This document shows positions 50,259 through 58,885 of a stretch of 64,000 bases of DNA, one piece after another. A program made the translations under genes and the position numbers. The notes beneath the pieces are model-generated. The model saw nothing but the letters and a program-made list of their open reading frames with translations, was not told the origin of the DNA and searched no databases. This stretch comes from Bin16 sp965248455 (GTDB lineage: Bacteria > Chloroflexota > Dehalococcoidia > Lucifugimonadales > Australimonadaceae): NCBI GenBank assembly GCA_965248455.1, contig OZ252105.1, positions 930,001 through 994,000 on the forward strand, read 5' to 3'. Every line of letters begins with the position of its first letter. The first letter of the stretch is position 1.

Positions 50259-51670
50259 AGCGCGAGCTTGCCCGGGTTGAGGATGGCTTGCGGGTCGACG
50301 GCGCGCTTCGCCAGCCGTGCCAGCAGCAACGCCTCGCCCCACTCACGCGCGGCCCAATCGTCCAGTTTGACGCCGAGGCCGTGGCAATACTCGACGCCTC
50401 CGCCAAGCGCCAGCGCCTGATCCAGCATCGCGCCCACGCACTGCTGCAGGGCCGCTTCACTGGCGTCATCCGCTTCGTCAGAGGCACAGTGGATGAACAC
50501 CGAGAACAGCTCCGGGTGCGTCCATACCGCGGACTCCCGCACTTCGAGTCCGTACCTCACGGCGGTCTCGTCGCAGAAGCGCTTGTAGCCAGGAACCTTG
50601 GACACCGGCATAGCGATGTGCAGATAGTCCGCGCGACGCCAACGCTGCTCCCGCCAACGCTCCGACGGACGGAGCGGACGTGTGTGGTCGCGCCAACGTT
50701 CAGCCACCGCGTGGCGGCCCGCCCAATACTCGCGCGTGGGGCCGGGGCCAAGATCGCGCCCTCCTGCCGCCAACGCCTCAGCGACGGCGCGGCTCCGCTG
50801 AGCCTCCACCTCCTCCCGGTAGCCCTCGAACCCCAGGTAGAGCGTGCACGGCGCCGCATCATCAGGAGGTGCAACCTCCTCGGTGAGGTCGATGAGCGCG
50901 GGCACGAGCCCGATGTCGAAGAGGCGAACGACGGCCGGATAGCCCCGCTCGAAGCTGTCAAATCCCACTGATGCGAACTCGCGAGCCTCGGGTTGCGCGT
51001 GCAGTTGGATAGTCGCCTCCGTGATGACGCCCATCGTCCCCTCAGCGCCAACGAACAGGCCGTTGAGCATCGGACCGCTGCTCTGACGCGCGATGGGCCG
51101 CGTGCGGATGATCTCCCCGCTGGCCAACACCACTTCCAGCGCCCGCACCTGCTCGCCCATCGAGCCGTACTTGCTGGCGCGATAGCCCACGCTATCCGTG
51201 GATATCGCGCCGCCCACCGTCGCGATGGGCACGCTCCACGGATCGTGGCCCAGCATCATCCCGTGCTCCTCCGCACGAGCGTTCAGGTCAGCGAGATACA
51301 CTCCCGGCTGCACCCGAGCCGTCCTGTCCTCCCTGCTCATGGCGATGATGCTATCCATGCGGCGCATGTCCAGCGCGATGCCGCCGCGCAGAGGCACGAC
51401 AGCGCCCATGACGCCGGTGCCGCCGCCGTAAGGCACTACTGCGGTTCCATGCCTCGACGCATGCGCCATGATGGCCGCCGCCTGTGCGGTATCGGCAGGA
51501 CGCGCCACCGCCGCCACCCGTGACGACGTCAGCCATTCCCGCCCGCCGAGACGATGGCTGGTTACCGCGTCGAACGATCCGCGCTCGCACGACTCTTCAT
51601 CGGTCAGCACGTGCTCCGCGCCAACGATGCGCACGAGCGCAGCCAGTAGTTCGGAATCGACGGCGTTCAC
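50255..51670 (-). CDS. FAD-binding oxidase, GlcD/VAO family (471 aa)
   Basis: A PCMH-type FAD-binding domain in residues ~40-220 (VVPYGGGTGVMGAVVPLRGG, PGVYLADLNARAEEHGMMLG, ATVGGAISTDSVGYRASKYG). An FAD-oxidase C-terminal domain ends in VDPQAILNPGKLAL. The organisation matches glycolate oxidase GlcD and alkyl-DHAP synthase relatives. Substrates are usually 2-hydroxy acids. Its neighbour at 49398 overlaps it and may act in the same pathway. No Fe-S partner is adjacent. Confidence 0.9.
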   Translation of the reverse strand: MNAVDSELLAALVRIVGAEHVLTDEESCERGSFDAVTSHRLGGREWLTSSRVAAVARPADTAQAAAIMAHASRHGTAVVPYGGGTGVMGAVVPLRGGIALDMRRMDSIIAMSREDRTARVQPGVYLADLNARAEEHGMMLGHDPWSVPIATVGGAISTDSVGYRASKYGSMGEQVRALEVVLASGEIIRTRPIARQSSGPMLNGLFVGAEGTMGVITEATIQLHAQPEAREFASVGFDSFERGYPAVVRLFDIGLVPALIDLTEEVAPPDDAAPCTLYLGFEGYREEVEAQRSRAVAEALAAGGRDLGPGPTREYWAGRHAVAERWRDHTRPLRPSERWREQRWRRADYLHIAMPVSKVPGYKRFCDETAVRYGLEVRESAVWTHPELFSVFIHCASDEADDASEAALQQCVGAMLDQALALGGGVEYCHGLGVKLDDWAAREWGEALLLARLAKRAVDPQAILNPGKLAL

Positions 51671-51722
51671 GCGCCACAGCCGGTCAGCGCCGGAATGGAT
51701 GCTTCTTGAAGCGACTTGGGCA

Positions 51723-53087
51723 TTACGTCATGCGCCAGGTGGTGCCGGCGGGCGAGTCGGTAAGCTCGACTCCCATGGATGCCAATTCGTCGCGAACGGC
51801 GTCTGCGCCCGCGAAGTCGCGCGCTGCCCGTAGCTCAGCACGACGCTCCACGAACGCCTGAACGCGAGCGGACGTATCGGCGTTCAGCGCAGCCTCGCGC
51901 TCCCGCAGCGTCAGGCCCAGCACGCCGGTTAGCTCCACCAGCGTCTCCTGTGCCTCGGACACGTCCGCCCCCTCCACCGACCCACGATTGATATCGCGCA
52001 CGAGGTCGAAGAGCGCCGCCACCGCCTGCGGGCTGTTGAGGTCGTCGTCCATCGCCTCGATGAACCGCTCCCGCGTCGCCGAAGCATCGACCCGCTCTGC
52101 CGCGCCCGCATTCGACTCCGCGATCGCGGCTTGACGCAGGCGTCCGGTAGCACGCTCCGAGCCAGCCAGCGCCTCGTCCGAGTAGTAACCGGGGCTGCGA
52201 TAGTGCGCGTTGAGCACGGCGAGCCGTATGGCGTCCGCTGAGTAGCGCTCCAACGCCTCATCGATCGTCACGAGGTTCCCCAACGACTTGCTCATCTTCT
52301 GAGCGTCCATGTTCAGCAGACCGTTGTGCAGCCAGAAGCGAGCGAACGGACGCACGCCCGTGAACGCTTCGCTCTGGGCGATCTCATTCTCGTGATGCGG
52401 AAAGACGAGATCCTGCCCCCCGCCGTGGATATCGATGCTTTCGCCCAGATAGCGCAACGACATCGCGGAGCACTCGATATGCCAGCCGGGGCGTCCGTCG
52501 CTCCATGGACTCTGCCACGCGGGCTCGTCCGGCTTGGCGGACTTCCAGAGCGCGAAATCCATCGGGTGCTCCTTCTGAACACCCGGTTCGACGCGCGCGC
52601 CCGCCCGCATCGCGTCCAGAGAGCGGTGGCTCAGCTTGCCGTACTGTTCATCGCTGCGGACACGGAAATAGACATCGCCGTTGGATTCGTACGCATGCCC
52701 TGAGTCGATGAGGCCCGCGATGAGCTCGATGATCTTGGGCACTTCCTGCGTGGCGCGAGGGTACACATCGGCGGCACGCACGTTGAGCGCCGCCATATTG
52801 TCGAAATACTCTGCGATATGCTTCTCGGCGAGCGCCTCCACCGTCGTGCCTTCCCGCGCAGCGCGGTCGATGAGCTTGTCGTCGATGTCGGTGAAGTTCT
52901 GAACGCGCTTGACCTTGAAACCTCGGAATTCGAGATAGCGATGCAGCACGTCGAAGACGATGTAGCTCATCGCGTGCCCAACGTGCGCGGATGAATAGGG
53001 CGTTACGCCGCAGACGTAGATGCGTACTTCGTTTCCAGACGGAGTAAAGTCGCGCTTCTCGCCGGTGAGGGTGTCGGAAAGCTTCAT
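51723..53087 (-). CDS. cysS: Cysteinyl-tRNA synthetase (454 aa)
   Basis: Class I synthetase charging tRNA(Cys). CGVTPYSSAHVGHAMSYIVF holds the zinc Cys and the HIGH-like motif. GWHIECSAMSLRYLGESIDI and GGGQDLVFPHHENEIAQSEA supply further zinc ligands; KMSKSLGN is the second signature. The start is the ATG ending at 53087, because the 71 upstream residues are not conserved; that ATG overlaps the ispF stop by four bases. Confidence 0.96.
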   Translation of the reverse strand: MKLSDTLTGEKRDFTPSGNEVRIYVCGVTPYSSAHVGHAMSYIVFDVLHRYLEFRGFKVKRVQNFTDIDDKLIDRAAREGTTVEALAEKHIAEYFDNMAALNVRAADVYPRATQEVPKIIELIAGLIDSGHAYESNGDVYFRVRSDEQYGKLSHRSLDAMRAGARVEPGVQKEHPMDFALWKSAKPDEPAWQSPWSDGRPGWHIECSAMSLRYLGESIDIHGGGQDLVFPHHENEIAQSEAFTGVRPFARFWLHNGLLNMDAQKMSKSLGNLVTIDEALERYSADAIRLAVLNAHYRSPGYYSDEALAGSERATGRLRQAAIAESNAGAAERVDASATRERFIEAMDDDLNSPQAVAALFDLVRDINRGSVEGADVSEAQETLVELTGVLGLTLREREAALNADTSARVQAFVERRAELRAARDFAGADAVRDELASMGVELTDSPAGTTWRMT

Positions 53088-53572
53088 GCGGTGTCGTCTG
53101 TGATAGAGGCCACTGCTACCGCTGAGGCGCCGTCGCCCGCTCCGGTGAAGCCGAGGCCGTCTTCCGTGGTGGCCTTGATGCTCACTGCGGACACGTCCAC
53201 TCCGAGGGCGACTGCGACTGCTGTCCGCATGGCCATTACGTGCTCTGCGAGCCTGGGGCGTTGAAGAACGATTGTAGCATCGGCATTGACGACCTGCCAT
53301 CCGGCGGCGCGCACCATAGCGGCGGTGCGCTCCAGCAGCACGATGCTCGATATGCCCTTGGGCACGGACGGATCCTCAGCCTTGAAGTGTGCACCGATGT
53401 CGCCGAGCGCAGCCGCCCCCAGCAGCGCATCGATGAGCGCGTGCGTGGCCACGTCGCCGTCGCTATGCCCGTCGAGTCCGCGCTCGAACGGCACCTCCAC
53501 CCCGGCGAGCACCAGCCTCGCGCCCGGAACCAGCGGGTGCGCGTCATACCCTATGCCGAAACGTGTCGTCAC
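53084..53572 (-). CDS. ispF: 2-C-methyl-D-erythritol 2,4-cyclodiphosphate synthase (162 aa)
   Basis: MEP-pathway enzyme that cyclises CDP-methylerythritol phosphate. GIGYDAHPLVPGARLVLAGV contains the Asp and His zinc ligands; LDGHSDGDVATHALIDALLG is the second signature; ATTEDGLGFTG lies near the end. Overlaps ispD upstream and cysS downstream by four bases each. Confidence 0.96.
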   Translation of the reverse strand: MTTRFGIGYDAHPLVPGARLVLAGVEVPFERGLDGHSDGDVATHALIDALLGAAALGDIGAHFKAEDPSVPKGISSIVLLERTAAMVRAAGWQVVNADATIVLQRPRLAEHVMAMRTAVAVALGVDVSAVSIKATTEDGLGFTGAGDGASAVAVASITDDTA

Positions 53573-54291
53573 CGCCCGCTCTCCGCGAAGATCGCCCGCG
53601 CCAGGGAGAGGTCATCCGGCGTCGTGACCTTGCTGTTGCGGTGAGCGCCTATGAAAACGCGCACCTCGCCGCCGATCCGCTCGACCATCGCCGCATCGTC
53701 CGTAACGTCCTCGTCGGTTTCGGCATGCGCGCGCTCCAGAAGCGTACGGCGGAACACCTGCGGCGTCTGCGCCAGAACCAACTCGCGCCGGTCGAGCGTC
53801 CCGGCGACCCGCCCATCCTCCGTTACGCGCTTCACCGTATCGATGGCCGGAACCACCGCGATGGCCGCGCCTGTCGCTGCCGCCGCCCGCAGCCCCTCCT
53901 CGATGATGCGCCCGGTGGCGAACGGGCGTGCCCCGTCGTGAACCACCACCCAGTCGCAATCAGGCAATGCGGCAAGGCCGATGCGCACGCTGTCCTGACG
54001 GCGCTCGCCGCCGGCGCACACGTCGGCCAGCTTCCGCCAGCACTTCCGCCGGCTCAGTTCCCCGATAGCATCCAGATTCTTCTCGGCAACGATCAACACC
54101 ATGCAACCAACTGCCGAACACTCGTCGAAAACGTCGAGCGTTCGAGAGATGAGGGGCTCGCCGCCCACGTCGGCCAGCGTCTTGTCGGTGCCCTGCATCC
54201 GTGTGCTTGCGCCCGCCGACACGATGATTGCGCCGACGCGATCAGCAGGTGGGAGGCCGGATTCGAGACCAGCCACGTTCACCGCCACCAA
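53569..54291 (-). CDS. ispD: 2-C-methyl-D-erythritol 4-phosphate cytidylyltransferase (240 aa)
   Basis: MEP-pathway enzyme adding CMP to methylerythritol phosphate. GAIIVSAGASTRMQGTDKTL is the CTP-binding loop; VVVHDGARPFATGRIIEEGL is the second signature; VTDDAAMVERIGGEVRVFIG lies near the C-terminus. It is coupled to ispF by a four-base overlap. Its 5' end overlaps the aldo/keto reductase stop by 13 bases. Confidence 0.95.
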   Translation of the reverse strand: MVAVNVAGLESGLPPADRVGAIIVSAGASTRMQGTDKTLADVGGEPLISRTLDVFDECSAVGCMVLIVAEKNLDAIGELSRRKCWRKLADVCAGGERRQDSVRIGLAALPDCDWVVVHDGARPFATGRIIEEGLRAAAATGAAIAVVPAIDTVKRVTEDGRVAGTLDRRELVLAQTPQVFRRTLLERAHAETDEDVTDDAAMVERIGGEVRVFIGAHRNSKVTTPDDLSLARAIFAESGR

Positions 54292-55106
54292 TACGGGGAG
54301 CGCCTTGCGGCTGCCGCTTCCGTCAACGCCTGACGCTGACCGGCAGTGAGCCGCCAGCCCGCCGCGCCACAGTTCTCATCCACGCGCGCCAGCGTGTTCG
54401 TCTTGGGGATCGTTACGACCACCGGAGAGTCGAGTGTCCAATTCAGCAACACCTGCGCGGGCGTTTTGCCTGTCTCTGCGCAGACCTCGCCCATCACGTT
54501 TGCCAGGTGCTTGTTGCGCTTCATCTCTCGCACGAACGTTCCCTGTTCCAGCGAGCTGTACGCCAGCACCGCGATGCCGCGCTCCTCGCAGTACGGAATG
54601 ATGCTATCCGCGAACTCGTGATCGAACAGGCTGTACTTGATCTGATTCTCGACGACCAGATCCTCGCCGAGCGCGGCCTCCGCGGCCTTCATCTCGTTCA
54701 CCGAGAAGTTGCTGACGCCGACGTGCCGAACCTTGCCCGCCGCGACCAGATCAGCCATCGCGCGCATCGTTTCCTCGATGGGAATCCTCGCGGACGGCGC
54801 ATGCAGCTGGTAGAGGTCTATCGTATCGATGCCCAGGCGCTTCAGGCTGCGGTCGCATGCGGTTATCACGTCGGCGTACCGCAGATGCTCCGTCGAAACC
54901 TTGGTGGCGACGAGCACGTCATCGCGCCTGCCTGCGATAGCCTTCCCTACACGCTCCTCCGTGCGGTAGGACTCGGCGGTGTCGATGAGGAACGCGCCTA
55001 GTTCTATGGCGCGGTGGATGACCGCCGCGTTGCCGCTGAACTTCCACGTGCCGAATCCCACCTCCGGCGCCCGAACGTCGCTCTTCCCTAACGGTTTCGT
55101 ATCCAT
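54279..55106 (-). CDS. Aldo/keto reductase (275 aa)
   Basis: NADPH-dependent barrel enzyme reducing carbonyl compounds. The tetrad can be read: Asp in LIDTAESYRTEERVGKAI with the Tyr seven residues on, Lys in VLVATKVSTE, and His in DLYQLHAPSARIP. TIPKTNTLARVDENCGAAGW near the C-terminus binds cofactor. First gene of a run leading into ispD-ispF-cysS on the minus strand. Substrate unknown. Confidence 0.9.
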   Translation of the reverse strand: MDTKPLGKSDVRAPEVGFGTWKFSGNAAVIHRAIELGAFLIDTAESYRTEERVGKAIAGRRDDVLVATKVSTEHLRYADVITACDRSLKRLGIDTIDLYQLHAPSARIPIEETMRAMADLVAAGKVRHVGVSNFSVNEMKAAEAALGEDLVVENQIKYSLFDHEFADSIIPYCEERGIAVLAYSSLEQGTFVREMKRNKHLANVMGEVCAETGKTPAQVLLNWTLDSPVVVTIPKTNTLARVDENCGAAGWRLTAGQRQALTEAAAARRSPYWWR

Positions 55107-55180
55107 ACGCGCAGATTACCACGAGCGGGCGCGGGCAAGCGCCATCAGCCCACAAGTAAGAGCGGGCTGAGGCTACAGCC

Positions 55181-57628
55181 CTACACGGACGCGGACGCCA
55201 ACTCGTGCGTTTCCCGCGTAAACGTCAAGACGTTCTCCTCGACATCCACGAGGATGGCATCCCCGTCCTCGTACTCCCCGGCCAGGATGCGTTTGGCGAC
55301 GACATTCTCGATATGACGCTCCACCGCCCTGCGCAGAGGGCGCGCTCCGTACACGGGATCGAACCCCTCCTCCACCAGCCAATCCTTCGCCCGTTCCGTC
55401 AGTTCGATAGAGATCGAGCGCTCCGAGAGGCGCTGGCGCACTTTGTCGACCATGATGTTGATGATTCGGTGGAGGTCCTCCCGCCCCAGCTGATGGAAGA
55501 CGATGTATTCGTCCACCCGGTTCAGGAACTCCGGCGTGAAGTGGTTCTTCAGCGCGTCCATAACCACCCGCCTATGCTGCTCCTCCTCCGTCGTCTTCTG
55601 GCCTGCCCTGAAACCGATGCCGCTCCTGCTGAACTCCGCCGTGCCGATGTTGCTCGTCATGATGATGATCGTGTTGCGGAAATCCACGATGCGCCCATGG
55701 CCGTCGGTGAGACGTCCGTCCTCCAGTATCTGAAGCATCACGTTGAACACGTCCGCGTGGCCCTTTTCGATCTCATCGAACAGCACGACGCTGAACGGAC
55801 GCCGCCTCACAGCCTCCGTGAGCTGGCCTGCATCGTCATAGCCCACATAGCCGGGAGGCGCTCCGAGCAACCGCGAGACGGTATGACGCTCGCCGTACTC
55901 GGACATATCTATCCTCACCATGTTCTCCTCGTCGTCGAACAGGTACTCCGCAAGCGATCTGGCCAATTCCGTCTTGCCGACGCCGGTGGGCCCAAGGAAC
56001 ATGAACGACCCGACAGGGCGCTTCTCGTCCCTGAGACCGGCGCGCGCGCGCCGGATGGCGTCCGCAACCGCCACGACGGCGTCGTTCTGGCCGATGACTC
56101 GCTGGTGCAGACGCTCCTCCAGGTGCAGCAGCCGCTCCCCCTCGCCTTCCATCAGACGCATCGCGGGGATGCCCGTCCACGTGGCGATGAGCGAGGCGAT
56201 ATCCTGCTCGCGAACCACCATGTCGGCATGGTCGCGTCCCAGGAACTCGCTGCGCTCCTTGTTGAATTCCTCCTCCAGCCGTACGCGCTCGGTTCTGAAG
56301 CGTGCAGCGCCCTCGTAGTCTCCACGATGCGCCGCCGACTCCTCTTGTTCCTTGAGGCTGCGAACCTCTCCTTCTTTCACCTTCAGTTCAGGCGATAGGC
56401 TCTCCACGTCGAGGCGGAGCTTGGCCGCGGCCTCGTCTATCAGGTCAACTGCCTTATCCGGCATGTGCCGCCCGGAGATGTAGCGCGCGCTCAGGCGGGC
56501 AGCCGCGATCAGCGCGCTGTCGTCCAGCGTTACGTTGTGGTGTGCTTCGTAACGAGGCCGTAGTCCGCGCAGTATCTCGATTGCCTCCTCCACGGTTGGC
56601 TCTTCCAGCCATATCGTCTGGAAGCGGCGCTCCAGCGCTGCGTCACGCTCGATATACCGCCGGTATTCGTCGGGAGTAGTCGCTCCTATCACCTGCAACT
56701 CGCCGCGTGAAAGAGCGGGCTTCATGATGTTCGCCGCGTCGAGGCCGCCCTCCACAGCCCCCGCCCCAACGACGGTGTGCAGTTCGTCTATGAACAGGAT
56801 GACCTCGCGCTGCGCCCGTTTTGTCTCGTCGAGGACGGACTTCAGGCGCTCCTCGAACTCGCCCCGGAACTTCGATCCTGCCACGAGGCTCGCCATGTCG
56901 AGCGCAAGCACGCGCTTCCCGCGCAGGGACGCCGGAACGTCCTCCGCAACGATGCGCTGAGCGAGGCCCTCCACGATGGCCGTCTTGCCAACGCCGGCCC
57001 CGCCGATGATGACGGGGTTGTCTTTCGTGCGCCGCGTCAGGGTCTGCATCACGCGCCTGATCTCCTGCGTGCGGCCGATGACCGGATCCAGCTTTCCCTC
57101 TCGCGCCAGGCTCGTCAGGTCTATGGTGTAGCGTTCCAGCGCCTGGTAGCGGCTCTCGGCGCGCGGGTCCGTAACGCGATGCCCGCCGCGCACTCGCTGA
57201 AGCGCCTTGTACGCCTTCTCTATATCGATGCCGTGTGCTGCCATGATCCGCCCGGCATCGCCCTGGCTATCCATGAGAGCGGCAAGGAGCAGATGCTCCG
57301 TGCCGATGTAATCGTCCTGGAAGCGCACAGCCTGATCTTTCGCTGCCTGCAGAAGAGCCATTGAGCGCGGCGTCGGGTGGATCTGGTTGGCCCCGTGGGT
57401 CAACGCTGGAGTCTCCTTGAGCGCCGACTCCAGCTCGCCGCGAACTGCGTCGATGTTGACGCCCAGGTTCGTCAGCATCTGCACAGGCACGCTCCCGCTG
57501 TTCTCCAACAACGCAAGAACCACATGCTCAACGTCCCATTGAGAATGCTTCAAGCGCCTGACGATTTCGTAGCTCGCGCCGATCACCATCTGCGCCTGCT
57601 CGGTGAAGTCTTCCTGTTTGAAAACCAT
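55181..57628 (-). CDS. clpC: ATP-dependent Clp protease ATPase subunit, ClpC type (815 aa)
   Basis: Hexameric unfoldase feeding substrates to ClpP. The N-domain has two Clp_N repeats (residues ~1-145). The first AAA domain has GGAGVGKTAIVEGLAQRI, the second GPTGVGKTELARSLAEYLF. The middle region between them is short (~60 residues, with UVR-like EGAARFRTERVRLEEEFN), as in ClpC and unlike the long coiled coil of ClpB. The ATG ending at 57628 is chosen (MVFKQEDFTEQAQMVIG), with GGGAG upstream. dnaJ lies 52 bases upstream on the same strand, so a heat-shock operon is likely. Confidence 0.92.
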   Translation of the reverse strand: MVFKQEDFTEQAQMVIGASYEIVRRLKHSQWDVEHVVLALLENSGSVPVQMLTNLGVNIDAVRGELESALKETPALTHGANQIHPTPRSMALLQAAKDQAVRFQDDYIGTEHLLLAALMDSQGDAGRIMAAHGIDIEKAYKALQRVRGGHRVTDPRAESRYQALERYTIDLTSLAREGKLDPVIGRTQEIRRVMQTLTRRTKDNPVIIGGAGVGKTAIVEGLAQRIVAEDVPASLRGKRVLALDMASLVAGSKFRGEFEERLKSVLDETKRAQREVILFIDELHTVVGAGAVEGGLDAANIMKPALSRGELQVIGATTPDEYRRYIERDAALERRFQTIWLEEPTVEEAIEILRGLRPRYEAHHNVTLDDSALIAAARLSARYISGRHMPDKAVDLIDEAAAKLRLDVESLSPELKVKEGEVRSLKEQEESAAHRGDYEGAARFRTERVRLEEEFNKERSEFLGRDHADMVVREQDIASLIATWTGIPAMRLMEGEGERLLHLEERLHQRVIGQNDAVVAVADAIRRARAGLRDEKRPVGSFMFLGPTGVGKTELARSLAEYLFDDEENMVRIDMSEYGERHTVSRLLGAPPGYVGYDDAGQLTEAVRRRPFSVVLFDEIEKGHADVFNVMLQILEDGRLTDGHGRIVDFRNTIIIMTSNIGTAEFSRSGIGFRAGQKTTEEEQHRRVVMDALKNHFTPEFLNRVDEYIVFHQLGREDLHRIINIMVDKVRQRLSERSISIELTERAKDWLVEEGFDPVYGARPLRRAVERHIENVVAKRILAGEYEDGDAILVDVEENVLTFTRETHELASASV

Positions 57629-57680
57629 GGACGATTGCTCCCGATTTCCGGATAGGCCGCGCCAACGCATCACTGGCGTA

Positions 57681-58604
57681 TCAGAGCGCGGCGGGGGTTG
57701 CCTTCTCCAACTCTCGCAGCCGGTCAAACAGAGCGCGTTGCTCCTCCGTCAGATCGGACGGTAGAACCACGCTCACCGTCGCCAGCAGGTCTCCGTGCGC
57801 CCCCTTGCCATTCGGCATCCCTTTCCCTCTCAGCCGGAACACCCGCCCGTTCTGCGTTTCGGGTGGAATGTGGAGCGCAACGTGCTTGCCGGAAAGCGTG
57901 GGCACATCGGTCTCGCCGCCGAGCACCGCGTCTATCAGCGGAACCTTTGCCGTGAAGCGCAGGTCGTCTCCCGTGCGCTCGAAGAGATGATGCGGAGCGA
58001 TCGAAACCGTGAGTTCGATGTCGGCATGAGCGCCGCCTTTCGCCGTGTTCACGTGGATGCGCGACTCATGCTTGGTGCCTGCGGGGACGCGTACCTCTAT
58101 CCGCTTCCCGGCGTGGCCGTTCGGCCCCCCTGGCGGCAGCTGAATCGTGCGCACCGTGCCCTTGTATGCCTCTTCCAGCGTGATCGTGACGGGAACCACG
58201 GAGTGGCGCTGGAAGGGCGCCTCCTCCGTAACGCCGCCGCGCGCTGCTCCCCGGAGGTCGCTGAAGATACTATCGAACCCACCGAAGGAGAATTCGGCCT
58301 GGCGCGGCTTGGCGCGGCCCGCGCGATTGAACCACGTGAAGGGAGAGGGCCCTGCGCTCTCGCCCTGCCGTACGTAGTCGGCATTGCGCCAGCCGTCCCC
58401 GAATCTGTCGTACTTCTTCCGGGAGTCCGGGTCGGACAGCACCTGGTAGGCCTCGTTGATCTCCTTGAACTTGGCCTCGGCGTCCTTCTGCCCTTGGTTC
58501 ACGTCAGGGTGATGTTGGCGCGCGAGACGGCGGTACGCGGAGCGGATATCCTTCTCGGACGCTCCCCGGTCAACTCCCAGCGTCTCGTAGTAGTTCTTCG
58601 CCAT
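57681..58604 (-). CDS. DnaJ-class chaperone, CbpA type without zinc finger (307 aa)
   Basis: J domain at residues 1-70 with the HPD motif in RLARQHHPDVNQGQKD. A short linker follows, then DnaJ C-terminal substrate-binding domains (ITLEEAYKGTVRTIQLPPGG, FRLRGKGMPNGKGAHGDLLA). The Cys-rich zinc module of full DnaJ is missing, so it is a CbpA-like co-chaperone of DnaK. It heads the dnaJ-clpC pair. A perfect TATAAT lies 15 bases before the ATG, with a palindrome and a HAIR-like half-site pair upstream. Confidence 0.93.
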   Translation of the reverse strand: MAKNYYETLGVDRGASEKDIRSAYRRLARQHHPDVNQGQKDAEAKFKEINEAYQVLSDPDSRKKYDRFGDGWRNADYVRQGESAGPSPFTWFNRAGRAKPRQAEFSFGGFDSIFSDLRGAARGGVTEEAPFQRHSVVPVTITLEEAYKGTVRTIQLPPGGPNGHAGKRIEVRVPAGTKHESRIHVNTAKGGAHADIELTVSIAPHHLFERTGDDLRFTAKVPLIDAVLGGETDVPTLSGKHVALHIPPETQNGRVFRLRGKGMPNGKGAHGDLLATVSVVLPSDLTEEQRALFDRLRELEKATPAAL

Positions 58605-58619
58605 GACTGCCCCGATGCC

Positions 58620-58672
58620 ATTATACTCCAGAACTGTTACGCGTAACCTAACTTGAGTCGAATAATATCAAC
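58620..58672 (-). promoter_or_regulatory. Promoter and possible HspR-type operator of dnaJ-clpC
   Basis: Read on the minus strand, TATAAT lies at 58620-58625. Upstream of it is a perfect palindrome GTTACGCGTAAC (58636-58647). Further upstream, CTTGAGT-N7-TATCAAC (58652-58672 on the plus strand) resembles the HAIR operator CTTGAGT-N7-ACTCAAG, with the second half matching in only four of seven positions. No good -35 is evident, as expected if the gene depends on a special activator or repressor. The operator reading is tentative. Confidence 0.4.
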
Positions 58673-58885
58673 TATCGTAACTGTCGTCAAGCAAGACCGC
58701 GAGGGCGAACGCCGGCCCGCCTCTGTAGCAACGACAGGCGTTATTGACCGGTTACCTCTCGCATGCTACGCTATGCATTCGTGCGGAAGTGGGGTTCTGC
58801 CATGCCCATCGAGGCATAGGTGGGATAGCGCGTGCGGAGTAGGCGAACCGCCGCAACGCGTACACGGTGCATGCAGGGGGTTGCC

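Noticed and set aside
53088..53300. 71-residue N-terminal extension of cysteinyl-tRNA synthetase
   Set aside because: It is antisense-like Arg/Ser-rich sequence over ispF; the ATG at 53087 gives the conserved N-terminus.
55205..56398. 397-codon plus-strand frame opposite clpC
   Set aside because: Shadow of the Clp ATPase coding strand; no recognisable motif.
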